64,000 bases of DNA from an uncultured Pseudomonadales bacterium (GTDB lineage Bacteria; Pseudomonadota; Gammaproteobacteria; Pseudomonadales; Pseudohongiellaceae), in the NCBI GenBank assembly GCA_949372635.1, contig CASIAB010000011.1:122898-186897 (forward strand), given 5' to 3'. The notes under the pieces are model-generated. The model saw only the letters and a program-made list of their open reading frames with translations. It did no database searches and was not told where the DNA came from. Position numbers and translations under genes: made by a program. Positions 47,339 to 56,548 of the stretch are shown here, piece by piece. The stretch's first letter is position 1. Every line of letters begins with the position of its first letter.

Positions 47339-47911
47339 ATGACTGACCCGCAGAATTTATCCCCCCTCACATTTAGCCATCGCATCGCCCAAGAGGCTGA
47401 TACTGAAGCCATACGGCAACTGATGCAGACATCGATAGCGGAAAATATGAAGGCTTTTCTCTCAGCGAGAGAGATAGAGGCGGCGAAGGAAACCATGGGT
47501 GTCGATAAAACCCTGATTGAGGATGGAACCTATTTCCTGATCGAGACAGTTCACGATGGCCAAACAGTGCTGGCAGGCTGTGGCGGATGGGGCAAGCGAA
47601 AAACGCTCTATGGAGGCGATCATACGGTTGGTCGTGATGATAGCTTGAGCGATCCATCAAATGATGCGGCACGAATACGCGCTATGTACACCCATCCTGA
47701 TTGGGTTCGCCGTGGAATAGGTTCGTTGTTGCTTGATATTGGCGAGGGTGCAGCGGCTGAGGCGGGTTTCAAGATCATCGAGTTGGGATCAACAGTTTCA
47801 GGGGAGCCTTTATATCTTGCTCGCGGGTATGTCGAGATCGAGCGCAAAGTCGAGAAAGCGGCGAATGGATCTGAAAAAACCGTTATTAAGATGATAAAGA
47901 CACTGGTCTAG
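47339..47911 (+). CDS. GNAT family N-acetyltransferase
   Basis: Protein of 190 residues with the acetyl-CoA-binding signature RRGIGSLLLD near 122-131. The opening HRIAQEADTEAIRQLM is typical for GNATs, and the C-terminal YLARGYVEIER completes the fold. GGAAAG lies 4 bases before the ATG. Substrate unknown. It is not in an operon; the preceding remnant is on the other strand. Confidence 0.9.
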   Translation: MTDPQNLSPLTFSHRIAQEADTEAIRQLMQTSIAENMKAFLSAREIEAAKETMGVDKTLIEDGTYFLIETVHDGQTVLAGCGGWGKRKTLYGGDHTVGRDDSLSDPSNDAARIRAMYTHPDWVRRGIGSLLLDIGEGAAAEAGFKIIELGSTVSGEPLYLARGYVEIERKVEKAANGSEKTVIKMIKTLV

Positions 47912-48137
47912 TTAAGCCATAGTTCATCAATTGTTTGTATTGCTTTGATTCGTCATCTCATCTCCAGTCTCTACATTACAACTTTTGTCTGTTGAATTGG
48001 TCGGTGTGCAGATGACATGTTGCAGGTGAAACCACTATTCGATAGGGGATGGTACGACTACTTACTGAGAAAACTTAAATTGGGGGAAACGGAGGGGCAA
48101 CAATAGGATGGTAAGATGCGAATTCCTTAATTGATGC

Positions 48138-49286
48138 CTAGGTTGCAGGAACTTTACCTTCTCTGCTTCGATTCTTTTTCGCAAACCAACGCAGGAAACG
48201 ACGCAGTGCCAGTGCAAGACCAGTCCAAACCATGAAGATTGTGGCGAATGACGCAATGCCTGCGATTGTCTGACCAGTTAGCCCCAATGCCTCTCCGGTG
48301 TGTAGGAACCTTACCCAGCGCCTAGCCTGTGCGCCTGGCGTCTGGCTGGTGAAGGGTGCCCAAGTAATGACTGCTCCATCACTTACATCGAGAGTTAGTA
48401 CATGGCGTTTCTGTGGTTGCCCACCGTCGCCTTCGTCTAGCCTTAGGTTTGCAGAATTTGCTGCTGCAGCGGGTATATTAAGCGTAATCGTGCGCCAGTC
48501 TTCGCTGTAAGTTTTTGCAGTATCCACTAAGTCAGAATAAGGCAGGCGACTCACAGGTGCTGATACCGAGGGGGCGGTGTTTGAAGCCACGCCTCTCACA
48601 GGTGGCTCTTCGCCTGCGAGTTGGTAGACCAGATTATTTGCCCAAGAATAGTTGAATACAGTGGCCGTAGAAATGATAACGACGAGCGGAATGGCAGCCC
48701 AAAATCCAAAAACATGATGCCAGTTGAAATCCCTTGTATTGGCATCATTGTTCGATGCGTTAAACCAGACTCGCGCGCGCAGCGTTGCTCGGGCATAAAT
48801 CTTGGGTAGCCAAAGATAGATGCCGCTAAGAACAAGAAACAGAAACATCAAATTCGCCGCACCAGTCACAACGCGTGCAGAGCTGCGATTGTCGCCGGCC
48901 ATGTTGAACCAGCGGTGCCAGCCGCGCACACTGGAAAAGAAACCACTCCAGGCATCGGAGTGCGGATCGTAGGCTTGGCCGCTGTAGGGGTTGAGATATT
49001 GAGTCTGGCTGCGGCCCTGTCTTAGAACGGCAGGTGCGGTTGGGTCTGAGTTCAGCATGAGGCTAGTTGGCTCGAATCCCTCAAGGCTTCGGCTAGCCGC
49101 TATCAACTGATCGGCGTTCATCACCTGCTGGCCCGCTCCGGGCTCGGCATAGTAGCTGCGGTCTTCCCATACTTGAACTTGGCGCTCGTAGGTGAGGACG
49201 ACGCCGGTTACCGACATCATCAAAACTACTACTCCAGCGCTGACGCCGCAGGTTAGATGCAGCCAGAAGATTATTTTTCTAAACAT
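48138..49286 (-). CDS. PepSY-associated membrane protein (iron-linked reductase-type)
   Basis: Protein of 382 residues with four hydrophobic helices: the first near 11-31, two between about 135-225 and a last near 335-360. The PepSY-TM pattern is visible in the opening IIFWLHLTCGVSAGVVVLMM and in SGIYLWLP. His residues in the first and last helices could bind heme. Relatives reduce ferric siderophores or sit beside TonB receptors. Its start lies 25 bases from a Fur-box-like sequence, which fits iron regulation. Confidence 0.85.
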   Translation of the reverse strand: MFRKIIFWLHLTCGVSAGVVVLMMSVTGVVLTYERQVQVWEDRSYYAEPGAGQQVMNADQLIAASRSLEGFEPTSLMLNSDPTAPAVLRQGRSQTQYLNPYSGQAYDPHSDAWSGFFSSVRGWHRWFNMAGDNRSSARVVTGAANLMFLFLVLSGIYLWLPKIYARATLRARVWFNASNNDANTRDFNWHHVFGFWAAIPLVVIISTATVFNYSWANNLVYQLAGEEPPVRGVASNTAPSVSAPVSRLPYSDLVDTAKTYSEDWRTITLNIPAAAANSANLRLDEGDGGQPQKRHVLTLDVSDGAVITWAPFTSQTPGAQARRWVRFLHTGEALGLTGQTIAGIASFATIFMVWTGLALALRRFLRWFAKKNRSREGKVPAT

Positions 49287-49310
49287 GAAAGACCACTAAC
49301 AAATAACACA

Positions 49311-49329
49311 AATACGAATCATTCTCATC
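49311..49329 (-). promoter_or_regulatory. Fur-box-like site upstream of PepSY gene
   Basis: Read on the gene strand, GATGAGAATGATTCGTATT contains TGAGAATGATTCGTA, matching the 7-1-7 Fur pattern at about 10 of 14 defined positions by eye. It is weaker than the site at 9438 but lies at the right distance (25 bases) before the start codon. Confidence 0.45.
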
Positions 49330-49773
49330 CTACAAGTAATTGATTCGCGTTGTCACCCTTTAGTTGGGTGAATATTGAGCTTGGGCGAAGGTGGCTAGGC
49401 TGGTGCGAATTCTAGGAGAGTATCAGGCATGCAGCCACATATGGTGCATCGAGCACATGCGGCTGGAGGCGAGCGAATATCCGATACCACAGATAATCGT
49501 TGTTCATGCGGAGGTGGAATACCGCTTTGCCAGTTATCAGGTGGCAATATCGAGAAAGGAAAAGGCGAAGTGAATAGTGAGGAGCAGCGCTTTACCTGGG
49601 CTGGAGATGTCTGCCGCATAACTAAATATTAATCCCACGAGGAAGATAAAGGAAATGCCGAAACTAGAAAAATTATATATTGGGTGAGCATGGTGCTTTA
49701 GCTAAGTTGCTTACGCAAATGATACTAATTTAAGCGGTTCTGGATTATTAGAAAAGTGACGTAGATTCGAGAG
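49330..49773. other. Stretch without a recognised gene
   Basis: Several overlapping frames of 60-75 residues cross this stretch (for example 49391-49573 on the plus strand), but none has homology I recognise and each overlaps rivals. No ribosome binding site favours any of them. Confidence 0.4.
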
Positions 49774-50817
49774 TTAAAACGGTAAATCTATTTGTACTAA
49801 TTCTTCCATGCTGCTTGGGCTCTCAGAGTCGCCTTGATAAGACTCCGACATAACTATCACTCCAAAACCTAAGTCAGTCCATATGACTACTCTGCTGTCT
49901 GGATATGTCAGTGTCATTTTTATTGTACTAAATGTACCACCTTGCACAGTTACACTACCGCCAATATTGTCTACGGTTATAGCTGTTGGGGCCGTTTGAC
50001 TGATTACGGGGCCATTCCCTGACAGATCAGGATCATCTACTAGAGTCTGTGTTACAGAGGCAGCAAACCACTCTTGCCCTTCGCAGAGAGATTCTGTTGG
50101 CCCGATAAATAAAGAGGGGGCGTAAGTGATGTTTACATTTTGGTTAGAAGGCGATAAGCCAGTGGTTGTTATTGCTGAATCTTTCTCGGATAAAAAGAAT
50201 AGGCCGTTTAACGACTCAAAGTATGAGGTAAGGCGAGTGGATATCGTGTTCTGAATGTTATCAACTGTGCTGGATTGCCCAATGACGGTTATGGTTATTG
50301 CGTTAGTAACTTCTTGGTACAATTCCGACCTTTCAGTAACTGAAGATGTTTCACCAGAAAAAGTAGTTGTCTGATAGCGCGCTGTATCGTTTTTCGGTGG
50401 AAACTTTCTTTCAACACAATTGCCGTTGCCGGGATTAGTAATTGCGTTCTCTCCTCCTGAAAGTGGAGACTCAATACTATCTATAACGGCCACTAAGTTA
50501 TCCAGTGTATCGACAAAGAGCGGGTCTTCTCCAAATTGATCGCCGACTACATATACATCTCCTTCAAAAAACGGCCCAACACCATTGATGTTGATAGCTA
50601 CGTAGGAATCCGAGCCTGAAAAATAACGATAGAACCAATCGGAGCCTTCCGCGTTAATTTGTTGTGTTTGTGCAGGGGGAAAAAACAGCGTCGGTTCTGC
50701 CATTTCAGCAAAATTAAAAAGTTTGTTTGCTCCGGCTAAATCTGGGGTGTCGGCGAAGCATATGTGAGAGAAGCAAAATAGCAGCACAATTAAAGAATAG
50801 GCGTTGGTGCGTTTCAT
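49774..50817 (-). CDS. Exported protein of unknown function with beta-rich N-terminal domain
   Basis: Protein of 347 residues from ATG 50817, with AGGA 6 bases ahead; two further upstream starts are possible. The signal peptide core is TNAYSLIVLLFCFSHICFA, cut near residue 22. The next segment, with FNFAEMAEPTLFFPPAQ, then WFYRYFSGSDSYVAIN and GDVYVVGDQFG, resembles a short repeat module seen in many secreted proteins of environmental bacteria. The rest is beta-rich and has no clear family. Possibly a surface or periplasmic binding protein. Confidence 0.65.
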   Translation of the reverse strand: MKRTNAYSLIVLLFCFSHICFADTPDLAGANKLFNFAEMAEPTLFFPPAQTQQINAEGSDWFYRYFSGSDSYVAININGVGPFFEGDVYVVGDQFGEDPLFVDTLDNLVAVIDSIESPLSGGENAITNPGNGNCVERKFPPKNDTARYQTTTFSGETSSVTERSELYQEVTNAITITVIGQSSTVDNIQNTISTRLTSYFESLNGLFFLSEKDSAITTTGLSPSNQNVNITYAPSLFIGPTESLCEGQEWFAASVTQTLVDDPDLSGNGPVISQTAPTAITVDNIGGSVTVQGGTFSTIKMTLTYPDSRVVIWTDLGFGVIVMSESYQGDSESPSSMEELVQIDLPF

Positions 50818-51381
50818 TGTCATTCCTGAATTGTCAATTAGAGAACATCGCAGACGTAACTGTCTAAAGCGCTTTAGAGCTCGGGTCCCAAGTGACATTT
50901 TTACTTATGCTGCGTCTCTGATATGGCAAGAAGGTACGATACGGAGTGAACATGCTAGCTTGAGAGTACGCTAGAGATTGTTTATTAGATCAGAGTTGGT
51001 GTCCGAAAAAAAGCGATCATAAGGGTCAGAGTAGTTTGATTTTATTATATTAGTGCCGGATTCAACTGCTCTGGTCTCTGGATTTTAATGCATAACCATT
51101 CTAATCCGGGATTTGGAAATTAAGAGTTTTTGTGACTTCTTTTAATACTCCATAGCTTGTTGACTCTTGAGCACCAGTTTGAGCAGCAATTCTAGTTAAT
51201 TGAATAACAAGTGGGGTGGAGTGAACCTAACTCAGTGGTCTTAACCCAATTCAGATTCGCACAATGCCGACAATTATTGTATTTTTGAAGCTGGGCTCCT
51301 CCTAATGAACCAGCAACGCAAGACATATTGTTCTCACAGGAACGGAACTAACAACTAATATCCACCGAACAGGCATTACCT
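50818..51381. other. Stretch without a recognised gene
   Basis: AT-rich, 564 bases, between two divergent exported-protein genes. No coding frame with a ribosome binding site or homology is visible, so it probably holds the two promoters. Confidence 0.4.
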
Positions 51382-53058
51382 ATGTTTTATCACTCTCGTC
51401 TTCAAGCAAGTTTTAGATCTTACTTATCATTGGCCGCGCTGCTAAGCGCAGGCCTAAGCGCTGCTCAGCCTGGATTGACTCAAGAGCTGACCACAGAAGA
51501 GGGGGTCGGGGACTGGGTAGCTGCAACTATGTGTGCGGCGGATAACCGCGATGTCGACCTGAGCCAGAGAGCGTCCTTCTCCTTTACTGACGCCGATGGC
51601 AACAACCCACGCCATATAAACGCCGCGCAGGCGGGCCTTACCACCGGCGATATGCCAAATCTGGAGCTGGCCTGGGCAGTCGCTTTTCCGGATACGTCCA
51701 GTTTGCGTGCCGCGCCGGTTATAGTTGGTTCAACAATTTTCTATTCAGCCACCGATTCAGGTCGAGTTTTTGCGCTGGATACCAACAGTGGTTGTGCCAA
51801 GTGGGTCTACAATGCCGACACACGGCTTCGTTCTTCATTGGCTTATGGAGTAATCGATGGCCTGGTTACACTGGTTTTTGGTGATGGTCGCGGCATGATT
51901 CATTCCATTAACGCGGGAACTGGCGAGGCGATCTGGGTGGCGAGCGGCCAAGCCTCTGAAAACCAGGCAATGATTACCGGCACACCGGTTATTCATGGAG
52001 ACAAAATAATCGTGCCACTTTCCGGTTCCGGTGTTGTAACCGGAGGCAATCCGAATTTTGAATGTTGTGATAATCACGGGGCCGTCACCGCGCTGAATGT
52101 GCGCAGCGGAGAAAAGCTGTGGGAATACCATACCATGCCAACGGCTGAGTACACTGGCATGGTCAGCTCAACCGGCGTTAAGCAGCGAGGTCCTTCCGGA
52201 GCTCCAATCTGGACTACACCGACAGTGGATGCGCAGCGAGGTCAGGTTTATGTCACCACTGGTGAAAACACTTCGCACCCGACTACCAACACCAGCGATT
52301 CAGTTATAGCCCTGAATCTGGAAACAGGGGAGGCCAACTGGGTCTTCCAGGCTCTAGAGAACGACATGTGGAATTTCTCCTGCAGCGCCGGTGGGCCTAA
52401 CTGCATCATTTTAGAAAATACAAACTCAGTCGACTTCGATTTTGGCGGCCCGGCTATTCTAGTGGATGGTCGTGATAGGCAGCTGCTTATTGCCGGACAG
52501 AAATCTGGTGATCTCTGGGCGCTTGATCCCGACACCGGCGCACTGGTATGGAATCAGCGCATCGGTGAAGGCACAGCACTAGGCGGCAACCACTGGGGAA
52601 TCGCCACCGATTCTGAGCGAGCCTTCATGACCATCAACGACCCGGGCACCATGAGTGAGAACTTCCGGCCGGGCATATACACTTACTTCGTTGCAACCGG
52701 CGAGCCAAGTTGGTCCTACGAGGTGCAGTCAGAATGTGGTGACGAGCGTAGCGATAGACTGAGGCGCTGTGAATCACTCTATGGCTTCTCAGCTACGCCG
52801 CTGTCTGTAGACGGAGCAATTATCACTGGTGGATTAGACGGTCGCCTGTTTATATTTAACTCGGATACGGGCGAACAGCTCTTCAAATTCGATACAGCTC
52901 AGGATTTTGAAACAGTCAACGGCGTAGAAGGGTATGGGGGTTCCATCGACAGCCATTCCATTGCCGCTGGATCCGGCATGGTGTTCGTGGGTTCCGGTTA
53001 TGGTTCTTTTAGACAGGTGGCTGGTAACGTGCTTCTGGCTTTCAAGCCGTCTAAATAG
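51382..53058 (+). CDS. PQQ-propeller dehydrogenase, polyvinyl alcohol dehydrogenase-like
   Basis: Exported protein of 558 residues with a signal peptide (AALLSAGLSAAQPG). Eight-bladed propeller repeats show the usual W-motif blocks (GSTIFYSATDSGRVFALDT, GDKIIVPLSG, SGDLWALDPDTGALVWNQ). Vicinal cysteines at about 228-229 in FECCDN recall the disulphide ring over PQQ. The set resembles polyvinyl alcohol dehydrogenase-type quinoproteins; the natural substrate may be another secondary alcohol. The usual periplasmic cytochrome c partner is not adjacent. Confidence 0.85.
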   Translation: MFYHSRLQASFRSYLSLAALLSAGLSAAQPGLTQELTTEEGVGDWVAATMCAADNRDVDLSQRASFSFTDADGNNPRHINAAQAGLTTGDMPNLELAWAVAFPDTSSLRAAPVIVGSTIFYSATDSGRVFALDTNSGCAKWVYNADTRLRSSLAYGVIDGLVTLVFGDGRGMIHSINAGTGEAIWVASGQASENQAMITGTPVIHGDKIIVPLSGSGVVTGGNPNFECCDNHGAVTALNVRSGEKLWEYHTMPTAEYTGMVSSTGVKQRGPSGAPIWTTPTVDAQRGQVYVTTGENTSHPTTNTSDSVIALNLETGEANWVFQALENDMWNFSCSAGGPNCIILENTNSVDFDFGGPAILVDGRDRQLLIAGQKSGDLWALDPDTGALVWNQRIGEGTALGGNHWGIATDSERAFMTINDPGTMSENFRPGIYTYFVATGEPSWSYEVQSECGDERSDRLRRCESLYGFSATPLSVDGAIITGGLDGRLFIFNSDTGEQLFKFDTAQDFETVNGVEGYGGSIDSHSIAAGSGMVFVGSGYGSFRQVAGNVLLAFKPSK

Positions 53059-53133
53059 AGCTATTTCGAATCCGCATCTAATCAAAAAGAAATCAGTCTA
53101 ATTTGACTTCGTAAAACTGGCGACATAAAAAAA

Positions 53134-53159
53134 GCGCCCTGAGCTTATCAGAGCGTTTT
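53134..53159. terminator. Rho-independent terminator, bidirectional
   Basis: Stem GCGCCCTGA / TCAGAGCG (one bulge) with loop GCTTA, flanked by A7 and T4. It lies between the PQQ protein gene and the convergent coiled-coil protein gene, and can serve both. Confidence 0.85.
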
Positions 53160-53235
53160 GTAGTAATGAGACATCAAGCATTCAATCCGATATTTTATTC
53201 GTGCGCAGCTTTTCTGAAATTCTAAAGATTCATAA

Positions 53236-53991
53236 TTAGGGCTTGATTATCATGTCAGCTGTACGTCTTTGATTGGCGACTACTCTTTCACGATCCGCCT
53301 GAATCGCATCACGTCGTCTCGTGATATCCTCTCCAGATTCAAGAATAGATTTAGTAACGGCACTGACCCGCTTCAATATCGCTGCTGCCGAACTCTCAGC
53401 AATATCTGAATTATTAATTAACGTATTCAAGCGCTCATGATTTGTACTGACGCCTTGTTTGTTTGCATTAGCCGCGGCAGAACTCATCCTCTTCGTTAGT
53501 TCGCCGTCAACCCACTCTGCATTCTCAGAAATCATCGTGTCTACCTGCTCAACTATAGTCTCGTTAGCATCAGCAACCAGCGTATTGATCGCTTGCAGCA
53601 TAACGTTGACTTCTTGCACTCGACCGATAATTTCACTTAACTTTTCGTTTAATTGCGTCCTGTTTTCTAGCTGATCAATTTTGACAGAGTTAGAAAACAT
53701 AGTCTGAAAATTCGACTCAACATCAGTCTTGGGATCGAGCGAATCGATCATTATTAAACGCGAATTAAACAAATCGTTCACGTTATCGACCACAATCGCT
53801 CTATTCCCCATGAACGAGGAGGTAAAATTTCTATTTAGAAGAGCCCGATTTTCTTCAATATCGGCCAACAAAAGCATTAATTCTGCGTATGTCGTCGATA
53901 CTCCAGCTTCAAGTTCAAAAATCCGTCGCTTATTCTTCCGGATTCCGATCTTATTCTCTTCTACTAATTCTAATTCTGATTCATTGGCCAT
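53236..53991 (-). CDS. Coiled-coil protein, last gene of the DUF1538/P-II operon
   Basis: Protein of 251 residues, almost all helical with heptad-like repeats of Leu, Ile, Glu and Lys, no cysteine and no membrane helix. It has a charged start (ESELELVEENKIGIRKNKRR) and a basic end (DAIQADRERVVANQRRTAD). I do not recognise a family. Its ORF is 15 bases after the second P-II-like gene, so it belongs to the same transcript. It could be a scaffold or regulator; function unknown. Confidence 0.6.
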   Translation of the reverse strand: MANESELELVEENKIGIRKNKRRIFELEAGVSTTYAELMLLLADIEENRALLNRNFTSSFMGNRAIVVDNVNDLFNSRLIMIDSLDPKTDVESNFQTMFSNSVKIDQLENRTQLNEKLSEIIGRVQEVNVMLQAINTLVADANETIVEQVDTMISENAEWVDGELTKRMSSAAANANKQGVSTNHERLNTLINNSDIAESSAAAILKRVSAVTKSILESGEDITRRRDAIQADRERVVANQRRTADMIIKP

Positions 53992-54006
53992 TAGGTCACC
54001 TGCTAG

Positions 54007-54393
54007 TTAGTCGGACATCTCTTCATCCGCGATATCGTTTAAATCTGGAAGATCGAGTTGCGTCGAACGAGACAACTTGTTCATGTTTATAAATCCTTTA
54101 TTCGGATGCGATAAATCGCAGAAGCGATAGATATAGTCAAAGATATTTTCAGCTTGATCGGCAGACACAACAACATGAAGCTGTTCGACGTCAAACGAAT
54201 CAGCAACACCAGCCACTGATTTTCTGCCTATCGGGGATCCTGCTACATTATAAAAATACGCTTCGTTAACCCCTCTTTTCATTAATTCTGGAATCAACAC
54301 GTCTGTGCCACCCTCATATAACACTCCAGATATCAACCACGTATAGTCAAGATAATGCTTACGAACATCTGGTTTGGATATTGGTAACGTCAT
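54007..54393 (-). CDS. Divergent P-II-like protein (second paralogue)
   Basis: Protein of 128 residues whose C-terminal half follows the P-II-like beta-alpha-beta pattern: LHVVVSADQAENIFDYIYRF, then a turn (LSHPNKGFI) in the place of the strand that binds nucleotide in P-II. A unique N-terminal section and an acidic tail distinguish it from canonical GlnB. It follows the other P-II-like gene after 2 bases. Family is inferred from fold pattern and context only. Confidence 0.6.
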   Translation of the reverse strand: MTLPISKPDVRKHYLDYTWLISGVLYEGGTDVLIPELMKRGVNEAYFYNVAGSPIGRKSVAGVADSFDVEQLHVVVSADQAENIFDYIYRFCDLSHPNKGFINMNKLSRSTQLDLPDLNDIADEEMSD

Positions 54394-54395
54394 GA

Positions 54396-54755
54396 TTATT
54401 GGCCAGCGTACTTAGACAGAATTGAAGGAGGCACATATGTCGCCGCCTGTAACAACGGTGTCGCATACATAAACCCGTTCCCCGGTACATCAAGTTTGGC
54501 TGCCAAAAAAATTCTTTCGAAAATTCGGTCAACTTCGTCACTCGACACCATTACACTAACAACCTCACGTTCAGCATCAATAGCGACGCCAAGAGCTCCC
54601 AAGCGTTCTCGAATACCAACGCCCATAGCCGCGTGAATTGTTGATCCCTGAATACCGATTTCTAGCAATGCATCAGTGATCACTTCACCACACCCACTCT
54701 GCACGACGGCAGTAATAAGCGTTGCATCAGTCAAGGTCGTAAATGAGCGTTTCAT
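54396..54755 (-). CDS. P-II family nitrogen-regulator-like protein
   Basis: Protein of 119 residues with the P-II ferredoxin-like repeat: LITAVVQSGCGEVITDALLE at the start, then MVSSDEVDRIFERIFL and the strand DVPGNGFMYATP, the place where ATP/ADP-binding residues sit in P-II. It lacks the GlnB T-loop Tyr signature. P-II proteins gate transporters according to nucleotide or 2-oxoglutarate levels. It overlaps the DUF1538 transporter gene by 4 bases (54752-54755), which argues that it regulates that transporter. Confidence 0.75.
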   Translation of the reverse strand: MKRSFTTLTDATLITAVVQSGCGEVITDALLEIGIQGSTIHAAMGVGIRERLGALGVAIDAEREVVSVMVSSDEVDRIFERIFLAAKLDVPGNGFMYATPLLQAATYVPPSILSKYAGQ

Positions 54756-56548
54756 ACAATTTCTCCTTCTAGAGCAAACTCTTTTGCTATTCGGCGTTCT
54801 TCCCGCTTCACTTTAAACTGAACGTATAAACCAAGGGTCAGCACTGCCACGATTGGACAAATTGATGCTGTGGCTAAGATACCGAAGCCATCCGTTGATC
54901 CCATAGCATTGCCGAATCCGAGCCCCATAGCAAGTACAAGCGGCACCGTGACCGGCCCCGTAGTCACGCCAGCAGAATCCCATCCAACATTCACAAACTC
55001 TTCGGTTGAAAGCAACGTTAATATCAGCCCGAGCGTGTAGCCTGGAATTAAGATATACATAATATGAAAATCGAAAATGAGTTTTAGAACTCCTAGCATA
55101 AGGCCAGTCGCCACACCGAACGCCACCGCTCCCATTAACATTGATTTTTTAAAGGCGCCGTTAGTTAAATTTTGAACGGTCATACCAAGCGCGTTCAATG
55201 CAGGTTCAGCCAGTGTTGCTCCTAATCCCAAAACCCATGCGAACAATCCTGCAGTCGCCACACCCACAGAAAAGCTGTAAAGAGGACTCGCGCTGATTGC
55301 GTCAATAGACGCAAAGGCGCCCGCAATCAGGCCGCCTGATTGATCGCCAAGTTTTGCAAGACCGTACGTTAATCCGACATTAAAAATACACATTCCCACA
55401 ACAGCCATAATGATGCCGTAGTACGTAATAAATGCGCTCTTCATTTTCTCTCGCAAGACAACAAACAAAACAATCATCAAGAAAATGACGAGAGGAACAA
55501 TCGCTCGCACGCCAAGAATAACCTCTGCCCAAGGAGTCACCTCATACCATTGAGGCTGGCTAGCAGCCATCGCTGCCGCTAACTTAACTTCGGCTGCGGC
55601 CGCAATAATTGTTTCAGGAGACACAGTTAATGCAGTGTAGAAGCTGAGGCAGAGCACACCTAAAATTGGGAATACTGATGCCAATGTTACGATTCCGAAC
55701 CCAGATAGCGACGAGTCTGCGCCTTTACCAGCAGCAGAGGCGACCCCAACACCAAGTGCGAGCACGAGTGGAACTGTCACTGGCCCTGTCGTCACTGCAC
55801 CCGCGTCCCATGCTAAGCCAACAATTGAAGAGAGCCCTATGGGGTCCCACTTCCACGCAATCACGCTGAGGGCCAATGTTGGTGTTACAGTCATGAAAAT
55901 TAGGGGCTTCAAGCTCCAGCCCCGCAAAAATCGCACTGTTCCAAGAACGGCGGCCAAACCGACGCCCAAACCAACCACCAAAACGGTTGCGCCACCTCTA
56001 TCGTTGAGCAAAGTATATAGATATGGCGCCTCCACTGGATCAACAATAGAGCCGGCAACCTGAAGTGCTCCGATTGCCGGTTCAGCGAACGTCACACCAA
56101 TGCCGAGCAAGAACGCAATGAAAAGTACGCCAACAAGCGGAAGTTTGCGGGGCAATGTGTTACCAATCACCTCACCGAATGGCATGAGGCCCAGCTTCAA
56201 CCCTTCCATGAACATCATCAGACCGACCATTACCGCTAACAATCCACCGGCGACGATCGAAGCATCCATAACAGGAGTTTGGAGAACAATGTATTGAAAC
56301 AGAGCGAGGTAAATTGCCAATGGAACAACCGCTCTAGCTTGGTCAATGAATCGCGTAGACAGATAAGGCTGCAGGACCTTGACTACATCACCACCGCCTA
56401 GCTTCAACTTAGGAACAGGCTGCGGGTGTTCATTACCGTGTCGGTCAAAAAGAGGTTCAGGCATCAATTCTTCGAATGGAACCTGCTGAGTATCCACGAC
56501 CATCGCCTGAATATAATCCCCAAACCGGATTGCATGTCTTTTTGCCAT
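54752..56548 (-). CDS. DUF1538 integral membrane protein, tandem-domain
   Basis: Protein of 598 residues with about 12-14 hydrophobic helices in two halves. Each half ends with a similar block: DAGAVTTGPVTVPLVLALG near residues 245-265 and SAGVTTGPVTVPLVLAMG near 520-540. So the gene carries two DUF1538 units fused in one chain. DUF1538 pairs were reported as the UmpAB Na+/H+ antiporter in Halomonas (established knowledge, from memory); here the pair is one protein. First gene of the operon with the P-II-like proteins. Confidence 0.88.
   Translation of the reverse strand: MAKRHAIRFGDYIQAMVVDTQQVPFEELMPEPLFDRHGNEHPQPVPKLKLGGGDVVKVLQPYLSTRFIDQARAVVPLAIYLALFQYIVLQTPVMDASIVAGGLLAVMVGLMMFMEGLKLGLMPFGEVIGNTLPRKLPLVGVLFIAFLLGIGVTFAEPAIGALQVAGSIVDPVEAPYLYTLLNDRGGATVLVVGLGVGLAAVLGTVRFLRGWSLKPLIFMTVTPTLALSVIAWKWDPIGLSSIVGLAWDAGAVTTGPVTVPLVLALGVGVASAAGKGADSSLSGFGIVTLASVFPILGVLCLSFYTALTVSPETIIAAAAEVKLAAAMAASQPQWYEVTPWAEVILGVRAIVPLVIFLMIVLFVVLREKMKSAFITYYGIIMAVVGMCIFNVGLTYGLAKLGDQSGGLIAGAFASIDAISASPLYSFSVGVATAGLFAWVLGLGATLAEPALNALGMTVQNLTNGAFKKSMLMGAVAFGVATGLMLGVLKLIFDFHIMYILIPGYTLGLILTLLSTEEFVNVGWDSAGVTTGPVTVPLVLAMGLGFGNAMGSTDGFGILATASICPIVAVLTLGLYVQFKVKREERRIAKEFALEGEIV

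Noticed and set aside
48062..48256. Small minus-strand ORF after the PepSY gene
   Set aside because: Overlaps the PepSY coding end in another frame and lacks a ribosome binding site.
49391..49632. Three overlapping 60-75-codon frames after the Fur-like site
   Set aside because: None shows homology, and none has a better ribosome binding site or codon bias than the others.
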